Of a DNA stretch of 64,000 nt, positions 18,372 through 26,520 are shown piece after piece. The DNA comes from Nonomuraea jiangxiensis. Lineage in GTDB: Bacteria; Actinomycetota; Actinomycetes; Streptosporangiales; Streptosporangiaceae. The stretch is from positions 248,001-312,000 of the forward strand of contig NZ_FNDJ01000003.1 in assembly GCF_900099965.1 (NCBI RefSeq), written 5' to 3'. Positions within the stretch are counted from its first letter, which is position 1; every line of letters begins with the position of its first letter. Below the pieces are notes generated by a model. The model did not search any database. It was not told the origin of the DNA and saw nothing but the letters and a program-made list of their open reading frames with translations. The translations under genes were made by a program, and so were the position numbers.

Positions 18372-19268
18372 TCAGAACGATCTGTAGTCCCGGACCGGCA
18401 TCCGCGGCCCGCGCGCGGGCGGGCGCAGCCCCGTGAGCCACACGTAGACCGACGCGCGATGCCGGTGTCCCCGATAGGGCTCCAGCAGCCGCAACATCCC
18501 GGGATCGTCGGTCTTCTCCCCGGTCAGCGCGTAGCCGACGAGCTTGGCCAGGTGGAAGTCGCCCACGCTGACGGCGTCCGGGTCGCCGAGCGCCCGCTGG
18601 CGCACCTCGGCCGACGTCCACACCCCGATCCCTGGCAGGGCGCGCAGCAGCCGGTCGAGCTCCGCCGTACCGGCCGCCGCCTCGAGCTTGGCGGCGTGCC
18701 AGGCGGCGGTCGCGATCGTCCTGGCCCGTACGGCCTCGGCGCCCGCCCGGTGCCAGTGCCAGCTCGGGATCTGCCGCCACACCACGGCCTCGGGCACGAC
18801 CCGCATGCCCTCGGGCGCGGGCCCCGGCGCGGGCTCGCCGTAGTGGTGGAGCAGCCACCGCCAGGCCCGCCACGCCTCCCGCCCGACGACCTTCTGCTCC
18901 AGCACGGCGGGAACGAGCGCCTCCATGACCCGCCCGGTCCGTCCGATCCGCAGGCCCGGATTTTTCCTGACAGCATCCGCCAGGACGTCGTGTCGCACGA
19001 CAAATCCGGCATCGTCGTCGTACGCGCCCAGCAACCCCGGCAACGCCTCCAGCGCCCATCCGGCCCCGGGCCCCCACGCCTGCCCGAGCACCTCCCCGCC
19101 CTTGACGTTCACCCTGAGCGTGCTCGGCCCGTCGGGAGTCCTGGAAGTGCGCCACACGGCGCCGTCAGCGGTCTGACGCCAGGTGGGATCCCCGCTGCCC
19201 CGCTTGTGCGGCCCCAGGGTCAGCCCCACGTCCAGCGGCCCGCCGGGCATCCACCTGCGCTCTTCCAC
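18372..19268 (-). CDS. DNA-3-methyladenine glycosylase 2 (AlkA-like, HhH-GPD)
   Basis: The 298-residue product has the helix-hairpin-helix segment [20 protein letters not shown] followed by the GPD region [11 protein letters not shown]. The Asp in VGDFH is the expected catalytic aspartate. The N-terminal beta domain and the [15 protein letters not shown] segment are as in AlkA-type glycosylases, which remove alkylated purines as the first step of base excision repair. I chose GTG 19268 ([10 protein letters not shown]) since upstream residues look like noise; ATG 19250 is the alternative. It runs in the same direction as fbiC but has 50 bases of its own upstream of that gene. Confidence 0.88.
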   Translation of the reverse strand: MEERRWMPGGPLDVGLTLGPHKRGSGDPTWRQTADGAVWRTSRTPDGPSTLRVNVKGGEVLGQAWGPGAGWALEALPGLLGAYDDDAGFVVRHDVLADAVRKNPGLRIGRTGRVMEALVPAVLEQKVVGREAWRAWRWLLHHYGEPAPGPAPEGMRVVPEAVVWRQIPSWHWHRAGAEAVRARTIATAAWHAAKLEAAAGTAELDRLLRALPGIGVWTSAEVRQRALGDPDAVSVGDFHLAKLVGYALTGEKTDDPGMLRLLEPYRGHRHRASVYVWLTGLRPPARGPRMPVRDYRSF

Positions 19269-19327
19269 CCGTACAGTGTGCCGCGCCCGCGGGACCCCCG
19301 AGCCCCTGCCGACGGGCTGAAGTGGCC

Positions 19328-20419
19328 TCAGACGTCGCTGGAGTAGCGCAGCGCACGCTCGGGCAGCTGGATCCCCGGCCAGACGCGCACCCCGTGCTGC
19401 AGCTCGTTCCCCGGCCCCACGATCGCCCCGTCCCCGATCACCGCGTCGCGCACCACCGTGCCCGCGCACACCCGCGCCCCCGCGCCCACCACCGAGTCCG
19501 TCACGCAGGCCCCCGCCTCGATGACGCAGTCGTCGAGCAGCACGGAGCCCACCACCGAGGCCCCCGCCCCGATCACGGCCCGCGCGCCCACCGTGGTGCC
19601 CCCCTGAACCTTGGCCTCCGGCGAGAGCTTGGCCCCTTCGAGCGCCAGGTGCTCACCGGTCGGCCCGGGCAGCGCCGGCGAGTCCAGCCGCCCCAGCACC
19701 AGGTCCCGCGACCCCCGCACGAACGCGGCCGGCGTGCCCACGTCCAGCCAGTAGGTGCGGTCGGCGTAACCGAGCACCAGCTCCCCCGCCTCGATCATCC
19801 CGGGGAACGTCTCCCGCTCCACCGACACGACCTCTCCCCGCGGGATCTGGTCGATCACGGACCGGGTGAACACGTAGCACCCCGCGTTGATCCGGTTGGT
19901 CACCGGATTGGGGGTCTTCTCCAGGAACGCGGTCACCCGCCCGGTCTCGTCGGTGGGCACGCATCCGAACCGGGTGGGATCGTCCACTTCTGTCAAATGG
20001 AGCGTTACAGCCGCCTGCCGTGCGCAATGGAGGCGCAGTTGGTGGCCGATGTCGTGCCCGGAAAGGACGTCCCCGTTCAGAATGAGCACCGGGTCGGAGG
20101 GGCCCGACGTGAGCGCCTCCGCGGCGTTGCGGATCGCGCCCCCGGTGCCCAGCGGCGTCTCCTCCGTCATGTATTCGAGCGAGAGCCCGAACGCCTCCCC
20201 GTCGCCGAAGGCCGGCTCGAACATGGCCGCCTTGTACGAGGTCGCGAACACGATCCGGCGTACGCCGAAGGATCGAGCGCGGGCGAGTTGGTGGGCGAGG
20301 AACGGCACTCCGGCGGTCGGCAGCAGCGGCTTGGGCGTGCCCAGTGTCAGCGGACGCAGGCGCGTGCCCTGGCCCCCGACCAGGAGGATGGCCTCAAGGT
20401 CTGGCAAAGAGCTCTCCAT
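19328..20419 (-). CDS. manC: Mannose-1-phosphate guanylyltransferase-type nucleotidyltransferase
   Basis: The 363-residue protein has the sugar-nucleotidyltransferase signature ILLVGGQGTRLRPLTLGTPKPLLP, with the metal Asp in LILNGDVLSG and the sugar-binding lysine in AFLEKTPNP. After about residue 250 a left-handed beta-helix of hexapeptide repeats (VQGGTTVGARAVIGAGASVV) forms a tail. It makes GDP-mannose or a related NDP-sugar in the cytoplasm, using mannose 1-phosphate from manB. The M. tuberculosis homologue Rv3264c lies at the corresponding position after fbiAB. Start ATG 20419 has an adjacent GTG at 20422. The gene heads a leftward run with the glycosyltransferase behind it. Confidence 0.88.
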   Translation of the reverse strand: MESSLPDLEAILLVGGQGTRLRPLTLGTPKPLLPTAGVPFLAHQLARARSFGVRRIVFATSYKAAMFEPAFGDGEAFGLSLEYMTEETPLGTGGAIRNAAEALTSGPSDPVLILNGDVLSGHDIGHQLRLHCARQAAVTLHLTEVDDPTRFGCVPTDETGRVTAFLEKTPNPVTNRINAGCYVFTRSVIDQIPRGEVVSVERETFPGMIEAGELVLGYADRTYWLDVGTPAAFVRGSRDLVLGRLDSPALPGPTGEHLALEGAKLSPEAKVQGGTTVGARAVIGAGASVVGSVLLDDCVIEAGACVTDSVVGAGARVCAGTVVRDAVIGDGAIVGPGNELQHGVRVWPGIQLPERALRYSSDV

Positions 20420-20439
20420 CACTCCGTGAGGTTACCGAA

Positions 20440-21555
20440 CTATTCGATGGCGCGTTGATAAGAGCTGAGATGCGCCTCGGCCGAGGCGTCCCACGTGAAT
20501 TCGCCCGCCCTGGCCAACCCCGCCTGCCGCAGCTGCCCCCGCCGCTCGGGAGAGGACAGCAGCTGCCCGAGCGCCGAGGCGATGCTGTCGGCGTCCGGCT
20601 CAGTGTAGGCCACGGCATCCCCGCCGACCTCGGGCAACGACGTACGGTGAGTCGTCAGCACCGGCGCGCCGCAGGCCATGGCCTCCAGCACCGGCAGCCC
20701 GAACCCCTCGCCGCGCGAGGGGAAGGCCACCACGAGCGCCCCGCCGAGGAACCCCGGCAGGTCGGGCGCGCGCAGAAAGCCGGGCCGCACGACCCTGACG
20801 GTGGCCTCGACCTCGCGGCAGGCGGCGTCCACGTCGTCTTCGTGCACGCCACCGCCGAGCACCAGCGCGGGCGGCTGGTCCAGGGACTTGACGGCGGCGG
20901 CGAAGCCGCGGATGAGGTTGGGAACGTTCTTACGGGGGTCCAGCGCGCCCAGGAAGGCGACGTACGACTGACCGTGTAACCCGCATCGCGAGGCGGCCCT
21001 GCGGACCTCCTCCTCGCTCGGCGGGTGGAACTGCGCCAGGTCCACCCCGTGGTAGGCGACGTCGATGCGGGTCGGGTCGGCGGCCAGCACGCGGACGAGC
21101 TCGTCCCTGGTCGCCTTGGACGGCACGATCACCCGCCGGGCATGGCGGACGGCGGTGCGGGTGGCGGACCTGAAGAACGACGCCCGCGGGCTGTGGCGGT
21201 CGTCCTCGGTGAACCACGTGGCGTCGTGCACCGTCACGACGGTCGGCACGCCCGCGCGCAACGGGATGGAGTAGTAAGGAGCGTGGATCACGTCGGCGCC
21301 GACCTGGCGGGCGAGCAGCGGCAGCCCGGTCTGCTCCCAGGCGAGGCGGGCGGCCCTGTTGGTGATGGCGACGGGTCCTGTGAGGACGTGCGCGGAGGGC
21401 GCGAGCAGCCGATATCGTTCGGCATCGGCTCGTTGGCAGACCACCGCGAGGTCCGCTCCGGCCCGGTGGAGCGCGGCCACGAGCCCGTCCACATATCGGA
21501 TCAACGCACCACGGTCCGCCGGGACCGCCGCCGCGTCGACAAGCACTCGAGGCAT
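20440..21555 (-). CDS. GT4-family glycosyltransferase (mannosyltransferase-like)
   Basis: The 371-residue enzyme has the GT-B fold: an N-terminal Rossmann half (MPRVLVDAAAVPADRGALIRY) and a nucleotide-sugar-binding C-terminal half. The latter includes FLGALDPRKNVPNLIRGF and the GT4 E-x7-E motif PSRGEGFGLPVLEAMACG. It resembles mannosyltransferases that use GDP-mannose, and manC is 20 bases downstream in the same direction, so donor supply is local. The start ATG 21555 has AGGGGAGAGA upstream. The acceptor is likely a lipid-linked cell-surface glycan. Confidence 0.87.
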   Translation of the reverse strand: MPRVLVDAAAVPADRGALIRYVDGLVAALHRAGADLAVVCQRADAERYRLLAPSAHVLTGPVAITNRAARLAWEQTGLPLLARQVGADVIHAPYYSIPLRAGVPTVVTVHDATWFTEDDRHSPRASFFRSATRTAVRHARRVIVPSKATRDELVRVLAADPTRIDVAYHGVDLAQFHPPSEEEVRRAASRCGLHGQSYVAFLGALDPRKNVPNLIRGFAAAVKSLDQPPALVLGGGVHEDDVDAACREVEATVRVVRPGFLRAPDLPGFLGGALVVAFPSRGEGFGLPVLEAMACGAPVLTTHRTSLPEVGGDAVAYTEPDADSIASALGQLLSSPERRGQLRQAGLARAGEFTWDASAEAHLSSYQRAIE

Positions 21556-21647
21556 ACGTAGATCTCTCCCCTCAAGATCGACGTGGGACCGGTCGTCCCC
21601 CTCTGAAGTTCAGCTTATGACCAGCCTCCCCTAAATCGTGGGCCAAA

Positions 21648-22664
21648 TCACACGGAGTCGCGACGCGCAGCAATTCCCGCCAGACCGGCGCAGATCAGGT
21701 CTCCCAGAATGATGACGATGCGGGATGAAAGGGCCACCGCAATGGCGGAGCCGCGGTCCAGGTGGGGTGCCAGCACCACGACCATCACGGCTTCCCGCAC
21801 GCCCGCGCCCGCCGGAACGACGAAGGTCATGATGCCCAGGCACCACGACAGCGCGAAGGCGCCGACCGCGAAGATCAGGCCGCCCTCGGGGGCGACGAAG
21901 TACAGGTGCACGCCGTAGGCCGCCCAGCCCGCCAGCGCCCAGCCGAGGGCGGTGAGCATGCCGCGCCGGGTGAGCGGGTGGTCCAGCGGCTCGCGCTTGA
22001 GCCGGCGCAGGACGTGGCCGATGAGGCCGTTGACGACCCTGGGTTCGAGCAGGACCAGGAGCGGCGGGATGAGCAGCAGCAACCAGCCGTAGCGGTCCCA
22101 GCCGAGCGTGACGAGCGTGACCAGCAGGCCGGTGGCCAGCTGGATGGGCATCATCAGGAAGAACGCCGCCGCGCTGCGCGGGCGCGGCACGCCGAGGTCG
22201 CGGCCCATCTCCATCTGGGCGAGCACGGGCCAGACGGCGCCCGGGATGTATTTGCCGAGCTGGCCCACGAAGAACACCTTGGCGGCGGGCCGGAGCGGCA
22301 GCGGCGAGCCGAGGTCGGCCAGCAGGGTACGCCAGGTGAGCATGGCGCCGAGCAGCGCGGCGATCACGGCGGCCAGAGACCCGGCCAGCGCGGCCCACGA
22401 CAACCGGGCGAACCCGGCCACCACCGCGTCCCACTCCGAGGCCACGGCCCACCCGCCGAACCCGAGCGCGACCAGCAGAAACCCGAACCGCAGCACCTTA
22501 CGCGCCACCGAACGCCGCGACACGCCGGCCTCCGCCCCGGGCGACACGGCGGGCTCCTCCCCGGACTCCTCCCCCGGCGACACGGCGGGCCCCTCCCCGG
22601 GCTCTCCGCCGCGCGACAGTGGGGGCTCCTCGGCGGGCGCGCGTCCGGGGCCGGTGGCGCTCAC
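21648..22664 (-). CDS. LPG_synthase_TM (flippase-like) integral membrane protein, copy 1
   Basis: The 338-residue protein starts at GTG 22664, which overlaps the stop of the upstream methyltransferase (GTGA). A cytoplasmic Pro-Glu-Gly-rich leader carries a repeated SPGEESGEEPAV-type phrase, and then eight or so hydrophobic helices follow. The family signature KVFFVGQLGKYIPGAVWPV and FVVPAGAGVREAV mark it as PF03706. This family includes the transmembrane flippase half of MprF-like proteins and GtrA-type glycan partners. It lacks the soluble aminoacyl-transferase half, so a role in moving or modifying a glycolipid is more likely. A paralogue lies at 23578. Confidence 0.87.
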   Translation of the reverse strand: MSATGPGRAPAEEPPLSRGGEPGEGPAVSPGEESGEEPAVSPGAEAGVSRRSVARKVLRFGFLLVALGFGGWAVASEWDAVVAGFARLSWAALAGSLAAVIAALLGAMLTWRTLLADLGSPLPLRPAAKVFFVGQLGKYIPGAVWPVLAQMEMGRDLGVPRPRSAAAFFLMMPIQLATGLLVTLVTLGWDRYGWLLLLIPPLLVLLEPRVVNGLIGHVLRRLKREPLDHPLTRRGMLTALGWALAGWAAYGVHLYFVAPEGGLIFAVGAFALSWCLGIMTFVVPAGAGVREAVMVVVLAPHLDRGSAIAVALSSRIVIILGDLICAGLAGIAARRDSV

Positions 22665-23518
22665 AGCGGCCGCACCCGCTCGGGCGGCTGCGGCAGCGCC
22701 GCGCCCACGGGACGCCTCGGGGTCTTGGTGGCCACCCACAGGTAGGTCGGCACCACCGGCAGCAGCAGCCTGAGCACCCCGCGCGGCATCCCGGCCAGCA
22801 CCGTCCGCACCACCCGGCCCAGCGCCCCGGGGAACAGCTCACCCCCGGCGAACCGGGTCGGCGTGGCCAGCACGGGGAAGGTGTAGTCCCACACGTGGAA
22901 GGCCCGCAACATCCTGCGCAGCCCGCGCCGCGTCCTGAACCGCTCGTAGTAGTGGTCGGCCCGCCCGAAGGCGCGCACGTAGCGGTCGGCCAGCGCCGGC
23001 GGCAGGTAGGACAGGAAGGGCAGCTTGTAGTGCGGCTCCATGACCCCGAGCCGGTTGCCGAGCCCCAAATAGAGCACCCCGTCGTCGGACAGCACCCGGT
23101 GCATCTCGGCCACCACCGCGTCGGGGTCGACCACGTGCTCGTAGATGTGGTTGAACACCAGCACGTCCACCGAGCCGTCGGGGAACGGCAGCGCCGTGCC
23201 GTCACCGCACACGAACGCCACCCGCTCACCGAACCGGTCGGCCGCCTTGCGCAGCCCCGGCACGTCGATGTCGATGCCCAGTGTGTGCCCCGCCCCGGCC
23301 CGCGCCAGCTCGTCGGCGATGAACCCGGCCGAGCAGCCCACGTCGCCCACGGTCAGCCCGCCGAGCGGCCCGTGGAAGTGCTCAAGCACCGCGATGATCT
23401 TCGCGGCCTTGCGCCTGCGCTTCTCCTCGTCGAGCATGGCGGACTGGAACTCGCTGTATTCGAGCTGCGCGACGCGTTGCTTCCCCACGTCGCACAACAG
23501 TACCGACCGGTCCGGCAC
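22661..23518 (-). CDS. Class I SAM-dependent methyltransferase
   Basis: The 285-residue protein has the SAM-binding glycine loop VGDVGCSAGFIADELA, the acidic second-strand residue in LGIDIDVPG, and the post-II motif DVLVFNHIYEHV. This is the layout of small-molecule or glycolipid methyltransferases. The C-terminal part (LRLLLPVVPTYLWVATKTP) is hydrophobic and may touch the membrane. The start is unclear: GTG 23518 is my choice, but no good ribosome site is visible and the divergent gene begins at 23578. It is translationally coupled to the flippase-like gene, which suggests a shared lipid-linked substrate. Confidence 0.85.
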   Translation of the reverse strand: MPDRSVLLCDVGKQRVAQLEYSEFQSAMLDEEKRRRKAAKIIAVLEHFHGPLGGLTVGDVGCSAGFIADELARAGAGHTLGIDIDVPGLRKAADRFGERVAFVCGDGTALPFPDGSVDVLVFNHIYEHVVDPDAVVAEMHRVLSDDGVLYLGLGNRLGVMEPHYKLPFLSYLPPALADRYVRAFGRADHYYERFRTRRGLRRMLRAFHVWDYTFPVLATPTRFAGGELFPGALGRVVRTVLAGMPRGVLRLLLPVVPTYLWVATKTPRRPVGAALPQPPERVRPL

Positions 23519-23577
23519 GCCGGGGACGATCGCCGTGTTCCCTGGTCTACCCGGCGGCCCCCGCGTAGCCTGAGCCA

Positions 23578-24549
23578 ATGCTCCGCCGCTCGCTGCGCGT
23601 CGTCCTGGCCCTGGTCGCCCTCGGTTTCCTCGGCTACGGCCTGGCCCTCAACTGGGACGAGACCACCCGAGCCGTGGCCGCGATGTCACCCTGGGCGGTG
23701 CTGGGGGCGTTCGCCGCGGTGCTGCTCGGCCAGTTCTTCATGCTGGTGGCCTGGCGGGAGATCCTGGCGGGGCTGGGCACGCGGGTGCCGTTGCGGGTGG
23801 CCGGGCGGATCATGTTCGTGGGGCAGCTCGGGAAATACATCCCGGGGGCGGTCTGGGCGTACGCGGCGATGATGGACCTCGGGCGCGACCACGGCAGCCC
23901 GCCGCGGCGCACGTTCGCGACGATCTCGCTGGGCCTGGTGATCAACCTGGGGGTGGCCATCTCGATCGCCGCCGTGGCCCTGGGCTCGCAGGAGGTGGTA
24001 CGGCAGGCGTGGTACCTGGTGCTGCTCGTGCCGGTGATCATCGTCTGCCTGCACCCCAAGGTGCTGACCTGGGGCCTCAACCTGGCGCTGCGCATCGCCC
24101 GCAAGGAACCGCTGGAGAGCGTGTTGCCCGGCCGGACCGTAGTGCTCGCGGTGGCGTGGACCACGCTCGGATGGCTCGTGTACGGCCTTCACACCTGGCT
24201 GCTCTCCGGCCGCCTGGACCTGTACTTCGGCGTCTACTTTTTGGCCACCGGGGCCTACGCCTTCGCCTGGGCCACCGGCATCCTCACCGTCGTCGTCCCG
24301 GCCGGGGTCGGGATCAGGGAGGGGGCGCTGGTGCTGGTGTTCGGCCCGATGATCGGCACCCCGGCGGCGCTCGCGGTGGCGATCGTGTCGCGGCTGGCGT
24401 TCACGTTGGGCGACGCGACGGCCGCGGGCGTCTCGTTCCTGCTCGGCCGTCAGGTCGCCAGCAAGGTGCCCGCGTACGCCGACCAGAACGGCTCCGGATC
24501 GACCGCCTTGACGCCCGACCGCAACCTCTCGGGCTCGCCCGAGGCGTAG
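23578..24549 (+). CDS. LPG_synthase_TM (flippase-like) integral membrane protein, copy 2
   Basis: The 323-residue protein is a paralogue of the product at 21648-22664. They share IMFVGQLGKYIPGAVWAY, the helix layout and the late motif VVVPAGVGIREGALVLVF. It has about eight membrane helices and no soluble catalytic domain. Start ATG 23578 is divergent from the methyltransferase across about 60 bases. Its last 100 bases overlap the end of the convergent glycosyltransferase gene at 24450. The two paralogues may act on successive lipid-linked intermediates or be alternatives; the sequence does not decide. Confidence 0.88.
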   Translation: MLRRSLRVVLALVALGFLGYGLALNWDETTRAVAAMSPWAVLGAFAAVLLGQFFMLVAWREILAGLGTRVPLRVAGRIMFVGQLGKYIPGAVWAYAAMMDLGRDHGSPPRRTFATISLGLVINLGVAISIAAVALGSQEVVRQAWYLVLLVPVIIVCLHPKVLTWGLNLALRIARKEPLESVLPGRTVVLAVAWTTLGWLVYGLHTWLLSGRLDLYFGVYFLATGAYAFAWATGILTVVVPAGVGIREGALVLVFGPMIGTPAALAVAIVSRLAFTLGDATAAGVSFLLGRQVASKVPAYADQNGSGSTALTPDRNLSGSPEA

Positions 24550-25511
24550 AACCGCTCGATCGCCCGCCGCAGCTCCCCCACGTCGCCCGGCTCGACCAGC
24601 AGCCCGTCCACGCCGTCGGTGACGTGGTCGGCGAGCGCGCCGACCCGGGTGGCGATCACCGGCACGCCGTGCTCGTGACCGAGCCAGACGTTCTGGCTGG
24701 CGGTGGCGCTCCGATAAGGCAGCACGAGCGCGTCGGCCGCGGCGAACAGCCTCGGCACGTCCTCGGCGGCCACGTAACCGGGCCGCAGCTCCACCCGGTC
24801 ACCGATGCCCAGCTCGGCGACCAGCGCCTTCGTCTCGTCGAGCCCGCCCCAGAACTCGCCCGCCACGGTCAGCCCGATCCCCTCGGGCAGGGCACGGAGC
24901 AGCAGGTCGAGCCCCTTGTACGGGCGCACGATCCCGAAGAACAGCAGCCGCCGGTGCACCTGGGTGGACTTCTCGGCGTTCGTCGAGGGCAGGTGCGGCG
25001 GCAGCCCCGCCACCCGGACCGGCCTGTCCGTGAGCCTCCTGGCCAGCTCGGCCTGCGGCTCGGAGTGGGCCAGCGCGCCGTCGACCCGCTTGAGCAGCGC
25101 CCGCATGAGCGGCTCGTCGTAGGGCTTGCGCTCGTGCGGCAACACGTTGTGGCAGAGGGCAACTGTCCTGACTTTTCGCCCTATCCCGTACAAAATCCCC
25201 AAATATGCGGGGACTTGGACCGGGCTCATCACCACGAGCACCACCAGGTCCGCCGTCCGCGACCGCCGCCCCGCCGCCACCCACCCGTCGGGCCGCCGCC
25301 AGTCCAGCCGCCGTTCGGTCCTCGGAAAGGGCGTTCCCTCCGGCGCCGAGATCGTCTGCTGCCCCGGATAGAGGAACGACGGATATTGCGCCCGCCACGA
25401 CTCGATCAGCACGTCGTGCCCGAGGCCCGCGAGCCGGTGCGCCAGCTCGGTGGTGTGCTGCGCCCCGCCGCCCTTGTACGGGTAGGTCGGGCCGACGATC
25501 ACGATCCGCAA
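24450..25511 (-). CDS. GT4-family glycosyltransferase
   Basis: The 353-residue GT-B enzyme begins RIVIVGPTYPYKGGGAQHTTEL, the glycine-rich N-terminal loop of GT4 enzymes. Its C-terminal half has LLFFGIVRPYKGLDLLLRAL and the donor-site segment LPYRSATASQNVWLGHEHG. The start is TTG 25511 with GGAGAG seven bases upstream, which also sits at the stop of the preceding GT2 gene. Donor and acceptor are unknown. The coupling to a polyprenyl-phosphate-mannose-synthase-like gene suggests lipid-linked sugar assembly. The 3' end runs 100 bases into the convergent flippase-like gene. Confidence 0.87.
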   Translation of the reverse strand: MRIVIVGPTYPYKGGGAQHTTELAHRLAGLGHDVLIESWRAQYPSFLYPGQQTISAPEGTPFPRTERRLDWRRPDGWVAAGRRSRTADLVVLVVMSPVQVPAYLGILYGIGRKVRTVALCHNVLPHERKPYDEPLMRALLKRVDGALAHSEPQAELARRLTDRPVRVAGLPPHLPSTNAEKSTQVHRRLLFFGIVRPYKGLDLLLRALPEGIGLTVAGEFWGGLDETKALVAELGIGDRVELRPGYVAAEDVPRLFAAADALVLPYRSATASQNVWLGHEHGVPVIATRVGALADHVTDGVDGLLVEPGDVGELRRAIERFYASGEPERLRSGVKAVDPEPFWSAYAGTLLAT

Positions 25512-25514
25512 GGG

Positions 25515-26468
25515 TCACTCTCCCCGCGAGCGCACGATCAGGTCGGCGAGCAACGCGACGGACCCGATCAGCAGCCCGGACAGGAAGATCATGACGGTGT
25601 TCGCGGGGAAGTAGAAGGGGTGCTGGATCATGTCCCAGACGCCCTTCACGAACCCGATGCCCACCAGCCACAACGCGGGCGGCATCAGCACCTTGAGCGG
25701 GTTGAAGTACATGATCATCCGCAACACCTGGAGGATGTAGCGGTAGGCGTCCGACACGAAGCTGAACTTCGACTTCCCGGCCCGCTTGGCGTAGTCGATC
25801 GGCACGTAGTGGACGTCGTGCTGGTTGGACAGGAACGACAGGGTGATCGTCGTCACACAGGAGAACCCGGGCGGCAGCAGCCGCAGATAGGGCCGGGCCA
25901 CCGACTTGCGGAAGGCGCGCAACCCGGAGTTGAGGTCGGGGATCTTCTGCCCGGCCAGGATCTCGGCCACCTTGCGGATCACCCACTTGGCCGGCACCCG
26001 CAGGAGCTTGTGCGAGCCCTCCTCGCTGGTGCGCGCGCCGACCACCTGGTCGATCGCCGGGTCCTTGTCCAGGATCTGCACCAGCTCGGGGATGCGCTCG
26101 TTGGGGTAGGTCATGTCGGCGTCGGTCCACACGACGATCTCGCCCCTGGCCTCCTGGGTGCCGATCCGCCGCACGGTGCCGGAGCCGCCGTTGCGGTGGA
26201 ACGCGCGGATGCGCAAGTTGGGGTAGTCGGGCGCGGCCTGCCTCAGCCTGGCCAGCGTCTCGTCGGTGGAGCAGTCGTCCACGGCAACGAGCTCATAGGT
26301 GTAGCCGCTGGAGTCCATCGCCTTGGTGATGCGCTCGACCTCGTCGATGACATGGTCCTGCTCGTTGTAGCAGGGCAGGACGATAGTGACGTAAGGGGCT
26401 TCATCCACGTCAGGTCCACTCTTGGAGGTCTCAAGCGTGCTCACGGGGGTCGAGGTTACTCTGCCCAC
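25515..26468 (-). CDS. GT2 polyprenyl-phosphate glycosyltransferase (DPM1-like with two C-terminal helices)
   Basis: The 317-residue protein has a GT-A catalytic domain: VTIVLPCYNEQDHVIDEV, the second-strand AVDDCSTDET, the metal motif VVWTDADMTYP and the acceptor region PDLNSGLRAFRKS. Two hydrophobic helices close the C-terminus (ALWLVGIGFVKGVWDMI and FLSGLLIGSVALLADLIV). Such enzymes load a sugar from GDP- or UDP-sugar onto undecaprenyl or decaprenyl phosphate. The product would serve the GT-C-like membrane enzymes encoded next door. Start GTG 26468 or GTG 26444; neither has a clear ribosome site. Confidence 0.88.
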   Translation of the reverse strand: MGRVTSTPVSTLETSKSGPDVDEAPYVTIVLPCYNEQDHVIDEVERITKAMDSSGYTYELVAVDDCSTDETLARLRQAAPDYPNLRIRAFHRNGGSGTVRRIGTQEARGEIVVWTDADMTYPNERIPELVQILDKDPAIDQVVGARTSEEGSHKLLRVPAKWVIRKVAEILAGQKIPDLNSGLRAFRKSVARPYLRLLPPGFSCVTTITLSFLSNQHDVHYVPIDYAKRAGKSKFSFVSDAYRYILQVLRMIMYFNPLKVLMPPALWLVGIGFVKGVWDMIQHPFYFPANTVMIFLSGLLIGSVALLADLIVRSRGE

Positions 26469-26520
26469 CGTAACGCCAGGTCCACATCGCCGCAGCGGGA
26501 ACTCCCACTTTCAAGATCAT

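Noticed and set aside
13790..18436. Long plus-strand frames of 596 and 845 codons opposite the VWA and fbiC genes
   Set aside because: Both are His/Arg/Gly-rich antisense shadows of genes whose minus-strand products have unmistakable motifs.
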